A stretch of DNA of 64,000 nucleotides from the NCBI GenBank assembly GCA_036426205.1, contig CM071568.1, positions 45,958,483-46,022,482 of the forward strand, read 5' to 3'. Each line of letters opens with the position of its first letter. The first letter of the stretch is position 1. Made by a program: the position numbers and the translations under genes. Shown here piece after piece: positions 22,736-35,391 of this stretch. Source of the DNA: Ascaphus truei (Eukaryota; Chordata; Amphibia; Anura; Ascaphidae). Below the pieces are notes generated by a model that was given only the letters and a program-made list of their open reading frames with translations, searched no databases and was not told the origin of the DNA.

Positions 22736-23236
22736 AGCCGGGACCCCCACAGAGTTAATCCTCCACTTTCTGTTTTCGCAGCCGTGATCGCACGCAGCTG
22801 CACTGCTGTCCAGCGGCCGCACACTATCGGAGCCCCGAGGACAGCAAGTCTGGCTACATCTGTAGTGGGAATGGTAAAAAAAAATAGACCCAATCACTTT
22901 AGGGAAGAACCTAAACCCCTCTGCTGCCAGAGGGACAAGCAACACATCACAAAAGCTTTGTGTGACCGGAAAAAAAGGTTTAAGTACATACCTGATATAA
23001 TAAGCGTTCCATATTTCACAAAGCTTCACCAGCTATTAAAATTCAATTCCAAAATCAAAATGTTGCTATTAATATTTTCTTTTACATAGAAACAAAGCTT
23101 TTACCATGTACATTTTAATTACATTTTAAATACATTTTAAATACATTGAAAATATTTGATTCTAGAGTTGAAGCACAGGACATACAAGTAAGACCGTAAA
23201 TGGAATTCCTGTCCCCAAAAGCCAACAATCTAAATG

Positions 23237-23757
23237 CAGCTGAACCCCATTATAGCGCATGCTTGAGGTCCAAAGAATCTCATCGCGTTATATGCGGATC
23301 GTGTTAAAAATATTTTTTTTTTTACGAACATTGCACCCTCAGGGGTTCTGTGGCCGCCGAAGGGGGAGAGCTGGGATTACTCTCCCGGCTGTCCCAGACC
23401 CGGCAGCGCAGTGGCACCAACATGCAGGACTGACCCGTCAGCAGCTGGCATCCCTCTCCTCTCCTCTCCCTGCGTCTGCTTTCCGCTTCCGGCTGACAGG
23501 GAGGGAGAGGAAAATCAGAGCCAGCTCCCTTAGAGTGTGTGTGTGATTTGACGCCGGAGCCGTGGAGGGGGGGCGCAAGCCGCCAGCTCCCTGGGACATG
23601 ACGAGCTCTTGTATACCCAGCCAGGCACAGGAGAGGCTAGATAACAGAACGGTAGGAGATCTGCATTATGGTACTGCATATTATTGGGAGCCACGCTCAC
23701 ATCTCGTTATAAGCAGATTCGCGTTGTAATGGGTCGCGCTATAACGGGGTCGAGCTG
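23237..23757. mobile_element. Long member of the TA-flanked MITE family at 815
   Basis: Starts CAGCTGAACCCCATTATAGC and ends with GCTATAACGGGGTCGAGCTG. A TA follows at 23758-23759; the left flank is TG, a likely mutated TA. It is 521 bases against 214 for the first copy because of a GC-rich interior (about 23325-23640). Confidence 0.7.
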
Positions 23758-24057
23758 TAATATGGTGGTAATATAATATATTATTGAACAAAACAATTTT
23801 ATATTCTTTTAATCTTTGGCCTTGTTTTGTTTGCAGCTTTAAATCACTTGTAACATTCATTCTTTATTATTATGACAATCTCATAATATTGCACCTATAC
23901 TACCCTGAAGTCACTAACCGTGTATCTACTTAATCTTTTACTCTCTTCTGTAGGAGCAGAACTGTTTGTTTTTGTATGTAACCTCGTCTTTGTAAGGGAA
24001 GCGTATGGGATCTTATGAGTAAATAATGTCAAGGGGATTGTAGGTTTGTAGTGATGA

Positions 24058-24205
24058 TGGACACACACATAAATAACACACACACAAATAATACACACCC
24101 ACACACACATAAACACTACACACAAACACACACACACATAAATAATACACACAAACACACACATAAATAATACACATACACACATAAATAATACACACAC
24201 ACATG
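24058..24205. repeat. (CACACATAAATAATA)n minisatellite
   Basis: CA-rich units of about 15-20 bases separated by TAAATAATA. The minus-strand Cys/Val-rich frames are translations of it. Confidence 0.85.
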
Positions 24206-24209
24206 ACCC

Positions 24210-26200
24210 ATCTGTATTTTTTCTTTGTGGAAATATTATTTCTGGAAAGTTCAAGCATTTGTTGCATGTTGTAATGCTTTATGTTGGACCGTGTAAAAAT
24301 CACTTCTTCAGATTGATCTACAGAAGGGACTTTGAATCTCTAACGCACAATTATAACCCCCCGTATTAAAGCAACATTAAAATCCTTCATAGCTGTTATA
24401 AATGAGCTTAAACTGGACTTTAGTAGTCCCAAAAGCTCATGTATAACAACATCCACAAAGAATTTTCATGTTGGTCCAATAAAAGCTATCACAACTTGCA
24501 AAGAGTCAACTTGTTATGTTTTTCTGTGCTGTTGAGGTAGCTCCAAAACCTTTCCCAGTATTTAGTGTTCAGCGGGGAGATCTGGGGAAGCTAGAGGTCG
24601 ACATTTTGTGGCAGAAGACAGAGGGGAAAAGCCTTTTTCTTTTTTTCCCCCCTTTGCTTTTCAGTCTTCCACATCTGGCCATAAAATCTGTTCAAGAGTC
24701 ACAGGCGATCCTTCATTCTCATTAGTTTCAATCAAACCATGCCAAAAGTATGTCAAGGAGCGCTACTTCTTACATCTGTATCCTTCTACTGTACGTTTGT
24801 GAGAAGCCCTTGATAACACCTGAGTATTTGAGCCCAAAGGGATAACCTTGTTTTTGTTTTTTTTTTAACTTCATAATTTTCAATGTGGTTTAGTATGTAA
24901 GCGCGCTCATATTTCCTGTGGTTATTACTGTACTTGTGCCGTTCTTGTTGTGTTTGCAGGTGCAGAAGAATATAGTGGCTGGTCCATTGCGGAGTCAGTG
25001 ACAGCAGAATATAGGAATGCATATATTCCACCCTGATGTTTTTGTGCTTAATAAGTAAACATTGTTTAACTTTTGTGCGAGGAAGTTGGTCATTTATGAG
25101 GAGAGAAGTTGGCATCTTCCTAGTAAACGATTACAGCATGAATGATTTGTCATTTTCTGTAACCTTTTTCTGTCTGCTTTGCTGATTTTCGGCTATTTTG
25201 GACGCAGGAATACAGACGGACATCCTGTACATTGCAACATACAATACCCCAACCCCTCTCCCCCCCCACACACACTTTTTGGTATTAAAGAAAGATGGAG
25301 AAAAGTCTGTTCAATGTTTTTGTCCATAACAAAATAACTAAATAATAAGATACTCATGCAACTTGCTGCAAACAAAGTTCTTGGATCTAGCAAAATACGG
25401 GTAACTATTTTCATTGTAGTAAAAACATAAAACTGTTTTCTTTGGTGTGACGACGTTGCAATTTTACCCAATAAACTATAACATAGCACAGGTAGATATA
25501 CTAGTTAATTATTGAGCCATTTTATATTTCACCTAGGGAAGCATCTCAGATGACTTCTCATCACAAATAGGAAAATTACTTTAGTGTAATATGTGTTATT
25601 AATCTATACAATTCTGTTAAACTTTAACATGAAATTTATCTACGTGTGCTTACAAAACAATTCTCATATTTTCATGTTCTGGCTTTATTTTAATTGTTCC
25701 ATATTATTGCCTCTCATATAAATTTTGCATTTAAATGTAGCTTTTCTCATATGCCCTTTTTAATGTATTATTTATATTAACTTCCTTTATTATATTGTTT
25801 GTACAGTACTTTTTATTACAATAAAATATATAAATGATTAAAAAAAAGAAAATCACCCCTACATTCATTAAGTGGATAAAAACATTCACAATTGACTTAA
25901 ATTGCTTACCCCACAAAGCCACTATTCAATGAATCGGAAAATGACGAAGATTTGGCAGCAATCTTGATGGAAATGATGCATACCAAAACTGATACATTCC
26001 TGTAAAATATATGCAGGAAAAACCACTGCTGCTTCTAAATATAACCTCTTATATCTGTGACGTGCCCGGAGACATTGACGTTAAGTGACTGTTTAAAAAT
26101 GTTTTATAATTATATCATGTGTCAGAATCTGTGTAAAGGGGCAGTTCCACATACTATATTCCCCCCACCCCGTCAAAAAATAAATAAAAGTAACAATGAA
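24210..26200. other. No recognised feature (2 kb)
   Basis: AT-rich, apparently unique. I saw no splice-bounded coding segment and no inverted repeat. Confidence 0.4.
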
Positions 26201-26204
26201 AGCA

Positions 26205-26350
26205 GCATTAAATAAGTTGTGTAGTATTAGATAACACTTTTTAATGATTTTAATGTACAGTGTAAAGCTTCCTTGGGTTGCTATAGCAACCGTTTTAGAA
26301 AGCCACAGCACTTTCTCTATAGAAATAGGCGGCCATATTGTGTGCTTTGG
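26205..26350. repeat. Dispersed repeat, relative at 10070
   Basis: GTAGTATTAGATAACACT and GGGTTGCTATAGCAACCG are shared in order with 10078-10170. Confidence 0.4.
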
Positions 26351-26908
26351 GAAGTAGGATCTTCGCCGATCGAACACGGGAGAACCCATCGATCGGCAGC
26401 TTAGATAATTGCATTGCTGTAAATGTGAGGAACTGCTGCATTTATCAAAAGAAAGCAAAACAAAAGTCAGGCTTGACGAAATGCCCCTTTTAAACAGGTG
26501 ATCAATATAGTCCGCTTCATCAGATTGATTCGCTTACCTATAAAGTAACACTTGTACTTATCGTATTATAATTGTAGTTGTTTCTGTAGTGTAGGCAGTG
26601 CTGTGCATTGTATTTTGCAGGGACCCTGGAAGGGTTGCCTGGTGGCTCGTCCAAAATACATGTCCAGAGAGGTAATACCGGTATACACATACATGTCCAG
26701 CCTTACTTCTCATTTTGTACTGGATAGTGTCCAAATACAGGACAATCCGGTTGAATACTGGACACCTGGCAACCCTACACTGGGGACTGTGTAGTAAGAC
26801 CCAAATCCACAAAAAGGTGCTAAGCTTTCGCTCACTTTTATTCATATGAATGGCACCAAATGTTATTTTGTGGCAAAATTGGCCGCACAGCACTCTCATT
26901 TTAAATTG

Positions 26909-26981
26909 CACTTGTGCTGAAGCTGGGATATCCTTAAAACCTGACCTGTTAGGGGGGTCTGGAGGGCTGGAGTTGAGCCTC
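26909..26981. mobile_element. Half copy of the ACTCCAGTC hAT MITE
   Basis: CACTTGTGCTGAAGCTGGGA then AAAACCTGACCTGTT and CTGGAGTTGAGCC are the right half of the family seen at 20418-20599. Confidence 0.65.
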
Positions 26982-27449
26982 CCCTTTCTCCTGTGTTCCA
27001 AGGGGAAAAAAAGATGAAATGTCTTCAAAATCGTCTGCAAGTTCAACTTTGTGTCAGCCCTAATAAGTCTGTTAATAGTGTTAGTGCGGTATGAAGTTAA
27101 TATATAATCCACCAACCGCAGCATGGATGTTTCACTATGTAGTTTTGCAAACGGCATTTTTACAGTATAGCTAATATAAAGACTATTACACTAATATAAG
27201 TTTACAAGCACTAGTTCTACATAAAAAAAACTAAATACACAATGCTGTTATTTAAATTGCATCAATCGGGTATAAACATGACGCAAGATGTCAATTAATT
27301 TCAAACAGCTAATTAAGCGTTATTGGTTTGAGGCCTTCCTAGATGCGGCATAGATTTCTTGAAGATTTCTGCTACATTGTAGCAGTAAAATTTTGACGCA
27401 CAAAAAAAATAGAAATCAAATCTTGGTACATAAACTGTAGGAGGCCCTA

Positions 27450-27590
27450 ATGAGTCCCTGCCCATAGTGCTTACAAAGTTTGCTTGGCTTAGGAACAAGG
27501 AGATAAAGCGACTTGCCCAATGTCACAACTACAGCTGGCAATGGGATTCCAACCATGTTCCCCTGATTAAAAGGCAGTGACGCTTCAGTA
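27450..27590 (-). mobile_element. Degraded CORE-SINE, minus orientation
   Basis: AAGCGACTTGCCCAATGTCA and AACCATGTTCCCCTGATTAA align with the CORE and B-box region of the copy at 8904-9144. Confidence 0.55.
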
Positions 27591-27594
27591 ATAT

Positions 27595-29215
27595 TTTGAC
27601 AAATATGGATGTTTTTACAAAATGCTTTCCCCATACTACTCCTCCTTGTACCTGTGTGGCCTCAGTTCCATGTGTAGAGATCACCGAGGACATTAGGGGA
27701 AAGATGGTAACCACTCAGGTCAACATGGAAACATTAAAAGTTTAAAAAAAGAATGACAAATATTAATAATTTTATATATAATAATAATAATTAAAAAAAT
27801 AAATTGTAAGACCCCACAGCTTGATTTAGCATCTAAAACATGCCACTGCCATTAGTTTACATTGGTGCTAGGCTGAACTGCTTAGCTCTGAGACGATCGC
27901 TCGGCCTGGAAGATGAGCACTATCGTCTGAGTGGCAGAGATATCACTTGCTGGCCAGAAGGTCGCCGTCTCTGCAGCTACTCTCCATGTTCCTGACTGAA
28001 CAGGAAACATTGAATATTGCTAGCAAAAACAAAACCGAGCTGTAAAGTAAATTATCTTTGTTTTTATGTGTGTCTGTGTGTCTGTGTGTCTGTGTGTCTG
28101 TGTGTCTGTGTGTCTGTGTGTCTGTGTGTCTCCACAAATTGGTTGAACTTCCCTTTTCATCCCATCGCTATCAGAAGTGCCTGCAACGTATTATTTTTGT
28201 CTAGCAGCAAAGGGGTTAAATTCAACGGTTGTACATGTAAACCTAATTGACAACAGAAGCAGGCGACATTTGCTCCCTGCTAAAGAAATCAAATAATATT
28301 TTGTGTGTATTCTTTGTCAATATATATATATATTGTTTTTTCTCGGGAGAGATTTGTACTTCCTGTGTTCTTATGAATCTCTTGGAAATGGAACAATCCA
28401 AATAAAAGCATGTGCAGATCTATAAATTGTCAACTAAAAATCTCTCTATAAATAAACATCTTCATTTGCGTTACACTTGATATGCTGTTTTAGCGGAACT
28501 GGGCACTTAGTCATAGACGTGAAGATTACCAAATAAAATGCCGTTTTCAGTCCAGTTTTCCTATTGAAGCAATTCGGTTGTGTCCTCTTTGGTAACAAAT
28601 TGATACATTTGTTTATTGCGACACTGGCTTTTTCTTCTAGTTGCACCATACCGACAGAGAATATGTTATCCTGAAGATCATTGCTATAGAAACATTACCT
28701 TCATGCACATAATATTCCACCCCTCTACACACAGTGGGGGTCTGTGTGTCAAAAACGCTTACTGTCTGAAACGCGACATGTTTATTAAGAGTATTAATAT
28801 TCTTGTAGAATTTGTCGCATGCTGCGCTAAAAAAAGGTGACACAGAAAACGTTCAAGAAAAGTAACGCAAGCCGCATGTTTTTTAATACATCGACCTGTG
28901 CCAATATGCAAATGTAACTCCTCCCACTTGCTCAGCAAATCCCTCATGTTGTCGCAGACATATTTGAAAACGGTGCAATTAAGATGAATACATAGATGCT
29001 GACTGGAGCAGGTATATCGCAGCGCGCGTGGTGACGAAATAATGACACAGCTCATACATTTCTCCTGTGATACAGAGAGCCCAGTTTTTGTGATCTGGAT
29101 TTTGGGCGTAAAGGAGCAGTTCTGCCCCTTTCCTGCTGTTTTCAGCCCTGGGTTACCCGAGGTTCCCAAAATACGTGACACTGAAGGTATCGCCAGCAAT
29201 GTCCCCTCCACAAAC
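27595..29215. other. No gene recognised; one microsatellite
   Basis: Contains the (TGTGTGTC)n tract at 28067-28131 and a short (AT)n at 28319-28333. The 150-residue minus-strand frame at 28759-29211 has no recognisable motif. Confidence 0.4.
28067..28131. repeat. (TGTGTGTC)n microsatellite
   Basis: Eight-base unit repeated about eight times without interruption. Confidence 0.9.
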
Positions 29216-29719
29216 GAAATTACTGTTTAAATCTCCTGCATCACGTGGACCAATAGGAAGCCGGTGCGTCTTCCTTTTAGGCTCGCGTGACATGGGGGAT
29301 TTAAATATAAGGAAGTATCAGGGCCACCTTTCCTGGTTAGTATCTTGGAACCAGGAGTTTCCTGGAGCTGAAATTAACTTTTTTTTTTTAGCTCTGGAAC
29401 CCCCTCTGCTTCTATCCTAGTAAAGGAAGCTGTTTATTGAATAAGGAAACAAACATTAACTCGGTGGAGATGTTTGTTTCGAAGTGGTCCTTAAAGTATC
29501 AGCCCTAAACTATGCTGTATTTATTTATTCCCAGAAAAGATACAGTGACATCTACAGGTATAGCCCCTAGGTAACTTACTTGCTTGGGGGAAGCAGGACT
29601 GCACCATTCCATGCAGCAGCCCTGGGGTTTCACACAGGTGCAGTACATTTGCGAGTCTGGTTCTCTTGTATATGCTGTGAAATCTTTGGAAAATGCCGAG
29701 GGCATTCATCCCAAGGGCA

Positions 29720-30505
29720 GTACAAACTACACGGGGTCACACCTTAAGGTTGGTGGAAAGGAGATTTCACCAGCAACAAAGGAAAGGGTTCTATACAGTA
29801 AGGGCAGTTACAATGTGGGATTCATTACCCATGGAGGCTGTGATGGCAGATACAATAGCTATCTTCAAAAAAAGGTTGGACATCTTTTTAGGAAGGAAAG
29901 GTATACAGGGATATACCAAATAAGTAAACCTGGGAAGGATATTGATCCAAGGAGTAATCTGATTGCCAATATTGGAGTCAGGAAGAATTGTTTTACCCCC
30001 CTTATGAAATACAGACCCAGCGGCCGTTATTCGAACTCTTCACGCATTGTATACCTTGGAATACCCATGTCATGGCGCGGGATTTCTTCCAACCGTATCG
30101 CCTTTAGACGCAGGTGCAGAAAATGGCATTTTAGTGTTCTGGTTTTTAAACACCTGAAATTGACACAGTAGCACAGTACTGTACCCATTACAATTCATTC
30201 ATTTCATTGCACACAAAGAAACAGAATCCATGAAATTCAAACAAAGCCACCGCGATAAACAACGTGGGCCTGGGGTGATTGGCCGTGTTGAGTACAGCAG
30301 CGCACACGAAAACGACTCCGTGATTTGTTCGAATAACGTCCGCTGCATCTGTATCATTGGATGATATTTCACTGGGATTTTTTTGTTTGCCTTCCTCTGG
30401 ATCAAAATACTGTAAATACAAATATAGGATAAGTAACTGTGGTGTAAATTTAGCATAAGTTGAACTTGATGGACGTGTGTGTTTTCAACCTCATCTACAT
30501 ACACT
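29720..30505 (+). mobile_element. CR1/L2-type LINE 3' fragment, interrupted by a MITE
   Basis: The + frame reads ERRFHQQQRKGFYTVRAVTM then DSLPMEAVMADTIAIFKKRL, the same ORF2 C-terminus as at 16345-16740. The 3' UTR continues to GAACTTGATGGACG and TTTTCAACCTCATCTAC near 30455-30498, a well-known CR1-type 3' end. A 340-base MITE at 30012-30351 splits the UTR. Confidence 0.8.
30012..30351. mobile_element. MITE nested in the LINE, TA duplication proven by empty site
   Basis: The ends CAGACCCAGCGGCCGTTATT and the complement CAGATGCAGCGGACGTTATT are inverted repeats, continuing with CGAAC on both sides. TA lies at 30010-30011 and 30352-30353. The other LINE copy carries the uninterrupted sequence at 16410-16411 (+ strand CCAATGATATCAC), so this insertion and its TA target are directly visible. 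No ORF inside. Confidence 0.9.
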
Positions 30506-31191
30506 GGGATTTCTTGGGGGAAATTAGGTTAAGTGGCCCAGAAAGGAGAATAACCCTCTCTCAAGCTTGTGTATTGAAAACCAACATCCTAACCATTAGC
30601 TTGATAACTAAAGTGAATCACTCGTAATAGTAAATAATGCAGTAAATTGAATTAATTACAAGCGTAGTATTAGGTTAGCTTTTTCCTTTAATGGTTTTCT
30701 GTCTCTGTTTAGTGGAAATGGTATTGGAGTATATTTTTCTTTATGAAACCCTGCAGTTATTTTTTGTGTGTGTATTACTATTTGATGAGAAAATAATTAC
30801 TTGTCGAATTGAAAATAATGACCCTATAGCGCAATAGAAAAAAGGAACATCATGTGATCTGTAGGTGAACAGAAACTTCCCCACTCCTAAAATAGGAATG
30901 CACAGAATCGTTTCTTGATAAAGACGTGTATAAAAAAGAAGAAATCTCTGGACATCTCCTTCATTCCCCTGACTGTGACCTCCACCCGTTCTAATAGAAT
31001 CCAGAGACGGGAAAACGGAATACCGCACAATAGCGTAATATGGTTAATTATACCAATGAAAGGTTGAAATATGGACAGTGCACTCGCAATGTGTCAATAG
31101 AACAAACGCTTTTAGAGTATGACTTTCACCGCTGTGGCATGGGGCTTGATTGCATGTGCTCATCTCGCGATGCTTGCTTCTGATCTGTCTA

Positions 31192-31216
31192 TAGTGTGTG
31201 TGTGTGTGTGTGTGTA
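31192..31216. repeat. (GT)n microsatellite
   Basis: A GT tract of about 25 bases. Confidence 0.85.
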
Positions 31217-31439
31217 CATATACTGTACACATGCACTAGGTTATGGAAATTATGTTCTCTCTAACAAGGGTCTGAATTTATGGGGGCTGTCAAGTAATTC
31301 AGAATTTGATATGAAAACTGCTTTATTTTGATTGTGTGACTAATACTACTACAACAATCATGATGATAATTATATAAATAATAATACTATAATTTAATTT
31401 TTAATTCACGATTTCTCAACAGTATAAGTTCAACTAATT

Positions 31440-31620
31440 CATGACCCCAAAGAGCATGCAATCTGCTCTTGTGCTAGAGGCATAGGGTCAGAAAGTGACT
31501 TGCCAAAAGTTGCAGCAAGGACCAGGCACTAGGTTTGTAATGGATTCTCCCAGTGCAAAAGCAGTGGCAACAATAAAAGACATTGGATTCCCATTCTTCT
31601 TGCAGAGAATTACTTGCAGC
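31440..31620 (-). mobile_element. Degraded CORE-SINE, minus orientation
   Basis: AAAGAGCATGCAATCTGCTC and GAAAGTGACTTGCCAAAAGT match the tail and CORE segments of the family in order, with heavy divergence. Confidence 0.45.
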
Positions 31621-31744
31621 ATGGAGGTGATTTATCAGAGCAGTAGAGGTGTGGGGGCCCATAAAGAGACATGTTTCAAGGAGAATTCCACTAGATAGGA
31701 ATTCTCATACTCTTGACTTTTTTCGGCTACAAATATATCCTATC

Positions 31745-32090
31745 CTGTTTGAACTCTGCCCTCTCCCAGGCTAAACAAATATACTTTCAAAAGTCTAACC
31801 CACACCTCTTCTCTGTCTTTGGCTCTCTACTCAGACCACAGTCTGTTACCTGTCTTTCTTCCTCCATTTCACCCCAGGACTTTGCTGACTAATTCAAGAC
31901 AAAGGTAGATCCATTCGTCAAGACATCTCCTCTGTATCCTCATATTCTATGCCTCTTCCTATCGCCTCCTGCTTTCCTTTACTCATTTTTTTTCCTGTCA
32001 CAGAGGAGGAAGTGTCTCTGCTGATCTCACTTGCCCTCTTGACCCCAATGCCTCCCATCTTCTAAAATCTCTTGCCCCCACTCTATTCCC
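31745..32090 (+). pseudogene. L2-type LINE ORF2 internal fragment
   Basis: One frame reads NSALSQAKQIYFQKSNPHLF and SSISPQDFAD, then a stop, then FKTKVDPFVK. Further on, after frame changes, comes VTEEEVSLLI. This is the linker between endonuclease and reverse transcriptase in L2/CR1 ORF2. It is 5'- and 3'-truncated with at least one stop and frame changes, and is cut off by the hAT element starting at 32096. Confidence 0.6.
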
Positions 32091-32095
32091 TTCAC

Positions 32096-33236
32096 CAGGG
32101 GTGGCCAACCTGACTTGGAGCTGGAGCCAGAATTTATCAGTGTCCTTGTCGAAGGACGGCAATAAAAAAATAGAAAATCTAAATTAAATCATTTATAGTA
32201 CTGAACAGAACTAAAAATTTTTTTTAATTATTCATCCGTTGATTTAGTTTTTTTTGTCACCTAAATTGTGACTGTTTATAATGAAACAACGATTTATCTT
32301 TCATCTCTCACACTCTCCCCCTCCCGCCTCTCGTCCTCTCTCTGCCCCTCCCTCATCTCCCTATCTTCCCCCCCCCCACTCGGAATTTTTTTCCTCCCAC
32401 TCGGAGTTCTTTCTCCCCCCCACTCGGAATTCTTCCCCCCCCCCACTCTGATTCTTTTCTCCCCAATCGGAATTCTTCCCCCCCCCCCACTCGGAATTCT
32501 TTCTCCCCCCTCTCGGAATTCTTTCTCCCCCCCCCCCGCCACTCTGAATTCTACCCACCCCGCCCCCCCTCCAGAATTCTTTACCCCACCCCCGCCCCCC
32601 CCGCCCCCCACTCAGAATTCTTTACCCCCTGGAATACTTTCTCCCCCTGCCCATTAAAATCATATCAACCCCCCCCCCCTCACTTGGAATTCTTTCCCCC
32701 TGCCCCCAATCTGAATTCTTCTACTCCTCCCACTCGCAATTCTTCCCCCCCCCCACTCAGAATTCTTTCCCCCCCCCATCCCCCATTCTTTTCCCCTCCC
32801 CCCCAACCCCACTCAGACTTCTTTCTTCTCTCCCCCCCCCCCCACTCGGACTCTTCTCTTCTCCTCCCCCCCCCCTAGACTTCTCTTCCCCCCCCCCCCC
32901 AACCCGGAATTCTTACTAACCCCCCCACGACACTTGAAATACTTACTAATTCCACCCGCCCCACAATCTCAATTCTTCCCCTCCCCCCCCCCCCCTCAAT
33001 TATTTCCCCCCATTCTGAATTCTCTTCCCTCCCAATTCTACACACTCGCACCTTGCACTTTATCTCTGGTCCCGCTTTTATGAAGTCGGGCCCAACTTCC
33101 TGTGTGGCGTGGTGAGGCAGGATGCACACATAGTAACCGGCAGCGGAGGGAGGAGGAAAGCGAAAGTGCCAACAGTCCAGCCCCGGCCATGTAGTACTAA
33201 CAGTATTTGCTGAAAGAGCCAGGTTGCCGACCACTG
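32096..33236. mobile_element. hAT-type non-autonomous element with C-rich minisatellite
   Basis: CAGGGGTGGCCAACCTG at the left pairs with CAGGTTGCCGACCACTG at the right. The core (about 32370-33010) is an irregular tandem array of C runs with ACTCGGAATTCTT words. The frames across it are repeat translations. No 8-bp duplication is visible; a Tc1 element begins only 5 bases beyond the right end. Confidence 0.65.
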
Positions 33237-33241
33237 TTGTA

Positions 33242-34819
33242 CAGCAACGAGAAAAAGGTTGTGAACCCCTTAGGTTTTCACATATTTTAAAACCTAAAAT
33301 GTTTATTAGCGCTTAATCCAAGTCCTAATAATACATAAAAAATAACCTGATCAAAAAAATTACACAAATATGATACTTTTCAACATTTATTTATCCTCAA
33401 ATTATTCGAAATTCAGTGTCCATGTGTGAAAAAGTATGTGAACCTTAGATTCAGTACCTGCTGGCACCCCTTTGAGCATCAATAACTTCAAGTAAGCATT
33501 TCCTGTAACTGCTGGTCAGTCTCATATCGGTTTTGAGGAATGTTGGCCCATTCCTCCTTACAGAACTGCTTCACCTTGTGATATTTGAGGGCTTTCTTGC
33601 ATGGACAGCTCGCTTCAGGTCCTGCCACATTTCAATGGGCGTAAGGTCCAGATTTTGACTAGGCCATTCTAAAATGCGGAAATGTCTTCTGAAGCCATTC
33701 TTTTGTAGATCTGCTGTATGTTTAGGATCATTGTCTTGCTGCACGACACACTTTTGCCCTCGCTTCAGATCAGACAGATGGCCTGACATTCTCCTCTAGA
33801 ATCTTCTGATACAATGAAGAATTCATGGTTGTCAATGATGGCAAGCTTCAGGTCTTGAGGCAGAAAAGCAGCCCCAAAACATCACACTCCCATCACCATG
33901 CTACTCCCATCACCATGCTTGACAGTTGGGATGAGGTTCTCTGTTTGAACGCAGTGTTTGGTTGTTGCCAAACATAACGTTTGTCATTGAGGTCAAATTG
34001 AGACCTTTGACTCATCTGTCCAGAGAACATTGTTCCAGAAGTCTTGTGGATCATCAGTGTACTCTTTGGTGAACATTCTACGGCAGCAATGTTCTTTTTA
34101 GAGAGCAGTGTTTTTCTCCTGGCTATCCTTCCATGAACACCATTCTTGTTCAGTCTTTTTCTGATAGTTGAGTCATAAACACAAACATAAGCCAACGATA
34201 GTGACCTGCAGATCCTTTGATGTTACTCTGGAGTTAGATTTGCGGTTTGTTCTTGGAGAGATTTTTTGGTAGAATGACCGCTTTTGGGTAGAGTGACTGT
34301 GGTCTTGAACTTTCTCCATTTGCAGACTATCTGCTTGAGTGTATTGGTGGAGCCCTAAATCCTTATAAATGGGGTTGTAACCCTTTTGAGACTGATGAGC
34401 ATCAATAACTGCTTTTCTGAAATTCTCAAAGATTTCTTTTGATAGTGGCATGACGTGTTTTCACACACCTGTACGGGGAAGACCAAACTCAAAGTTTCTG
34501 ATCTTTATGTAGGGTGGGGCCTTCCAAACTCGCCCCTGAAGGTCTACGTAATTATTTAAACACCTGACTCTAATTATCACCTTTTAATTTAGTTAATAAA
34601 ACCAGGGCTTCACTTACTTTTTCACATAACCCGACTCTTAATTATTCATTATTTGTCTAATTCATACATCATTTTGTTTCAAAAGACATGGAATTGGTTA
34701 ATATAAACCCTATTGGATATTTTAGAAAAGACTGTTTTTTTATTCAAGAAGGTTATCATGGAAAAACTATGGAGTTTCCGTAATTATCATTGTGGTTCAC
34801 AGACATTTTCTTGCCACTA
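33242..34819 (-). mobile_element. Full-length Tc1-like transposon, inactive
   Basis: A 1578-base element in the usual Tc1 size range. The left end CAGCAACGAGAAAAAGGTTG continues TGAACCCCTTAGG. The right end is the complement of GTGGCAAGAAAATGTCTGTG then AACCAC. TA is present at 33240-33241 and 34820-34821. The transposase lies on the minus strand and is broken. Confidence 0.85.
33440..34451 (-). pseudogene. Tc1-like transposase (broken)
   Basis: Length and order match a ~340-residue Tc1 transposase that cuts and pastes at TA sites. The start MPLSKEIFENFRKAVIDAHQ is followed by the helix-turn-helix DNA-binding region. The next frame (from 34195) continues into TIRKRLNKNGVHGR, then KRYVWQQPNTAF. 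The catalytic domain reads VVQQDNDPKHTA (second Asp) and ILEWPSQNLDLTPIEMWQDL (Glu in TPIE). The C-terminal FCKEEWANIP is near 33545. At least two frameshifts occur. The first catalytic Asp region near 33890 is scrambled by a duplicated ACTCCCATCACCATGCT at 33884-33917. Not functional. Confidence 0.85.
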
Positions 34820-34865
34820 TATATGTATTAGTTGAGAAATGACATGAAGTAGCATTATATTTTGA

Positions 34866-35040
34866 GAAGGAGCGGCTCAGTGAGTAAAGACACTGACTGT
34901 AAACTAGGGCACTGTCTTGGAAGCAGGGGAGCCTGGTTTAATTCCCGGTGTTGGCTCCTTGTGACCTTTATCTCCCTGTGCCCGAGGCACCAAAAATATA
35001 GATTGTAAATTCTGAGGTGCAATGACTGCGTGTCAAATCC
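34866..35040 (+). mobile_element. CORE-SINE, tail truncated
   Basis: GCGGCTCAGTGAGTAAAGAC (A-box region), GCCTGGTTTAATTCCCGG (B box), GGCTCCTTGTGACC and TATCTCCCTGTGCC, then ATAGATTGTAAATTC. A block of the CORE (TTGGGCAAGTCAC) is missing. It runs into the CA microsatellite at 35046. Confidence 0.75.
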
Positions 35041-35045
35041 TGTGT

Positions 35046-35190
35046 GCTGCACATACACACATACACACATACACACATACACACATACACACATACCTCT
35101 CAGACGTACTCACACACTCAGATGCACACACACACACACACTCTCAGATGCACACACACTCAGATGCACACACACACACTCTCAGACGCG

Positions 35191-35232
<42 letters not shown>

Positions 35233-35292
35233 CTCTCAGACGCGCACACACACACACACTCTCAGACACACACACACACACTCAGATGCACA

Positions 35293-35339
<47 letters not shown>

Positions 35340-35391
35340 ACATACACACATACACACATACACACATACACATATATATATATATACACTC
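35046..35391. repeat. Compound (CA)n/(ACACACAT)n/(TA)n microsatellite
   Basis: About 345 bases of CA units with TACACACA, CTCAGATG and CGCGCG variants, ending in (TA)n. The His/Thr-rich frames are artefacts. Confidence 0.95.

Noticed and set aside
28759..29211. 150-residue minus-strand frame
   Set aside because: No recognisable motif, no splice signals, and a length compatible with chance.
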